DNA from: Tychonema sp. LEGE 06208
GTDB lineage: Bacteria > Cyanobacteriota > Cyanobacteriia > Cyanobacteriales > Microcoleaceae
Length of the DNA stretch: 64,000 nucleotides
NCBI RefSeq assembly: GCF_015207505.1
Contig: NZ_JADEWT010000008.1
Coordinates: 1 to 64,000 of the forward strand
Reading direction: 5' to 3'
The notes under the pieces are model-generated. The model did not search any database, was not told where the DNA came from, and worked only from the letters and a program-made list of their open reading frames with translations. This document shows positions 62,378 through 64,000 of the stretch, one piece after another (position 1 is the first letter of the stretch; each line of letters opens with the position of its first letter). Position numbers and translations under genes: made by a program.

Positions 62378-63115
62378 TTAATTAACTAGGAAAATTAGCC
62401 GATCGTTGATTTCGCTGCTAATTTTGTACTCGCACTGCTGTTGCAGCGGACACTCGCAGCAGCGGGGGTTTTTGGCAGTACAAACTGCCGCCCCAAAGTC
62501 CAGCAGTCCTAAATTCCAATACCCGACTTGCTGTTTGGGAGCGACTTGTTCTGCAGCTTGCCAAAGTTCGGGCGATCGCGATTTTACTTTACCGCCCTCA
62601 ATCCCAAAAAAACGCTGCAAAATCCGAGCAACATTCGTATCGATCACAGCTTTTGGCTGTCCGAAAGCATTAGCGCAAACCGATCGCGCAATGTACTTTC
62701 CAACTCCCGGAAGTTTCAGCAACTCAGCTTCGGTGCGGGGAACATTTCCCCGATATATTTCCAGGATAACCCGCGCCGATTCCTGAAGCTTTTGCGCCCG
62801 AAAAAACAGACCCAAAGGCTGCAACAAACTAGCAACTTCCGCAGCAGGCGCGGCAGCCAGATCGGAGATAGTCGGATACCGACCGACAAATTCCTGATAA
62901 ATTGGAGCCACAGTAGCAGCAGTAGTTTTTTGCAGCAGCAACTCAGCCACTAAAATCGCGTAGGGATCGCAGGTACGCCGCCAAGGAAAATCCCGGAAAT
63001 TCTGCCCGGCCCAAACTTTTAGCCGGCGGCGGAACCACTTGATTTTCGGTGCGTTCAAATGCTTCGATCCAAGTTCGACATCAGAATCCAAAACAGCGGC
63101 ATTTAATGCAGGCAT
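62378..63115 (-). CDS. HhH-GPD DNA glycosylase, MutY/MIG-like, with 4Fe-4S cluster
   Basis: A 245-residue base-excision repair glycosylase. The helix-hairpin-helix LPGVGKYIA (about residues 135-143) is followed by the catalytic Asp, D159 in VIDTNVARIL. The Glu of the MutY/MIG branch appears as E58 in AELLLQKTT. The cluster ligands are C-x6-C-x2-C-x5-C in CTAKNPRCCECPLQQQC. The NUDIX-like C-terminal domain of MutY, which recognises 8-oxoG, is absent. The residue after GVGK is Tyr, as remembered for MIG-type thymine-DNA glycosylases, where MutY has Ser and endonuclease III has Lys. A mismatch (T:G or A:G) specificity is inferred. Confidence 0.85.
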   Translation of the reverse strand: MPALNAAVLDSDVELGSKHLNAPKIKWFRRRLKVWAGQNFRDFPWRRTCDPYAILVAELLLQKTTAATVAPIYQEFVGRYPTISDLAAAPAAEVASLLQPLGLFFRAQKLQESARVILEIYRGNVPRTEAELLKLPGVGKYIARSVCANAFGQPKAVIDTNVARILQRFFGIEGGKVKSRSPELWQAAEQVAPKQQVGYWNLGLLDFGAAVCTAKNPRCCECPLQQQCEYKISSEINDRLIFLVN

Positions 63116-63413
63116 TTGATTGGTATTTTTGATAACTTGCCAGGATTATACTTATATAATAGCAGATTTAAATAAACTTTAAAACTCTCTTTCTATTCTC
63201 CCGCTCTGCGTCCTCTGCGTTCTCTGCGGTTAATAAAAAAAAGCCCGGTCGAGCATCCGCCCGACCCATAAACCGCTCAAATACTTTAATCTCAAATCAA
63301 CCAACAATGTAAAATTTTGTATAAAAAATGACCGAAGTCCCAAAGAATAGACGATAGTTGACATTTAAGAGATTTCAACAGTCCGCAAAAACAAATTTAA
63401 AGCAGGTAATAAA

Positions 63414-64000
63414 ATGGTAGTAGCAGCACCTGTTCAATCCGGCAATCAGTCGATTTTTCAAGGTCGTTACGACAACTTTATCGGCGGTAAGTGGGTAGCG
63501 CCGGTGAAAGGGAAATATTCGGAAAACCTTTCTCCAATTACAGGAAAATCAATTTGTCAAATCCCCCGATCGAGCGCCGAGGATGTAGAATTGGCACTGG
63601 ATGCCGCCCACAGCGCGAAAGACAAGTGGGGTAAGACGAGCCCAGCAGACAGGGCGCGGGTGTTGCACAAAATAGCCGATCGCATGGAAGAAAACCTCGA
63701 TCGCCTAGCCACCGCCGAAACCTGGGACAACGGTAAACCAATTCGCGAAACCCGCCTCGCAGACATCCCGCTGGCGATCGACCATTTCCGCTACTTCGCA
63801 AGCTGCATCCGAGCCCAAGAAGGGTCGATCGGCGAACTCGACGGCACAACAGTCGCCTACCACTTCCACGAACCCCTAGGTGTCATCGGACAAATCATCC
63901 CTTGGAACTTCCCCATCCTAATGGCCGCCTGGAAACTCGCCCCAGCCCTGGCCGCCGGTAACTGCGTAGTCCTCAAACCAGCCGGGCCCACCCCCGCCTC
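63414..64000 (+). CDS. Aldehyde dehydrogenase, N-terminal part
   Basis: An NAD(P)-dependent aldehyde dehydrogenase gene cut by the right edge of the window, with 195 codons visible. The N-terminus [20 protein letters not shown] leads into [12 protein letters not shown], then [23 protein letters not shown], and the cofactor-binding [20 protein letters not shown] and [13 protein letters not shown]. The catalytic Cys lies beyond the window. It resembles ExaC/AldB-type acetaldehyde dehydrogenases. The ATG at 63414 follows AGCAGGT. It is convergent to nothing and divergent from the glycosylase gene. Confidence 0.95.
   Translation, partial: MVVAAPVQSGNQSIFQGRYDNFIGGKWVAPVKGKYSENLSPITGKSICQIPRSSAEDVELALDAAHSAKDKWGKTSPADRARVLHKIADRMEENLDRLATAETWDNGKPIRETRLADIPLAIDHFRYFASCIRAQEGSIGELDGTTVAYHFHEPLGVIGQIIPWNFPILMAAWKLAPALAAGNCVVLKPAGPTPA

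Overview
The window comes from a filamentous cyanobacterium, most likely of the Microcoleus/Oscillatoria type. The reasons are dense GCGATCGC (HIP1) motifs, a complete psbM photosystem II gene, a thylakoid photosystem I factor, a cyanobacterial fused CbiG/CobJ cobalamin enzyme, cyanobacteria-specific families (DUF2839, the TIGR03279 radical SAM protein), abundant pentapeptide-repeat proteins, and intergenic spaces full of heptanucleotide arrays and small hairpin repeats. No rRNA, CRISPR array or prophage was seen. Genus is an inference from style, not from a marker gene.

Layout. 1-7.8 kb: a possible transposase stub at the left edge, the cobalamin gene, an orphan membrane protein, two nucleotidyltransferases in tandem, an AT-rich three-gene TIGR04255 cassette and a tRNA-Val(CAC). 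7.8-15.3 kb: a degenerate DinG-like helicase, three paralogous pentapeptide-repeat genes in a row, and divergent tyrA. 15.4-23.2 kb: an APC permease, a glycosyltransferase, an RtcB-family protein, an ABC exporter and a CcmS-like small protein. 23.2-30.7 kb: a PLD-family nuclease gene and a 1723-residue superfamily 1 helicase, the strongest candidate for a defence-type system here (Mokosh-like content). 30.9-33.6 kb: a spermidine-synthase-like enzyme, a cyclase-domain protein and a long gene-poor stretch. 33.6-37.8 kb: a cobalamin riboswitch with a roughly 600-base leader, metE, and a pair of paralogous unknown genes that overlap it.

38-47.8 kb: sufE, an alpha/beta hydrolase lacking its nucleophile, a DUF6282 metal-dependent hydrolase, a membrane-anchored coiled-coil/beta-helix protein, an EamA exporter plus ATP-grasp ligase pair, a thioesterase and a tandem universal stress protein. 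48-53 kb: psbM (too short for ordinary ORF calling), a 2Fe-2S ferredoxin, a TolC-family protein and the TIGR03279 radical SAM protein. 53-54.4 kb: a DUF433/DUF5615 toxin-antitoxin locus and two small genes. 54.4-59.1 kb: an unusual fusion of a CRP-like sensor, a degenerate NtrC-type AAA+ domain and a membrane ferredoxin, then a methyltransferase and uppP. 59.5-64 kb: a photosystem I accumulation factor, a degenerate response-regulator/histidine-kinase fusion, a MutY/MIG-like DNA glycosylase and the start of an aldehyde dehydrogenase.

The genes are mostly short independent transcription units. Clear co-transcribed groups are the TIGR04255 cassette, metE with its two followers and a small protein, sufE with the hydrolase, EamA with ATP-grasp, and DUF433 with DUF5615. 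Cobalamin links the left edge (synthesis) with the riboswitch-controlled B12-independent methionine synthase. The intergenic spaces hold several dispersed repeat families, including two miniature elements with perfect terminal inverted repeats at 57.1 and 60.3 kb.
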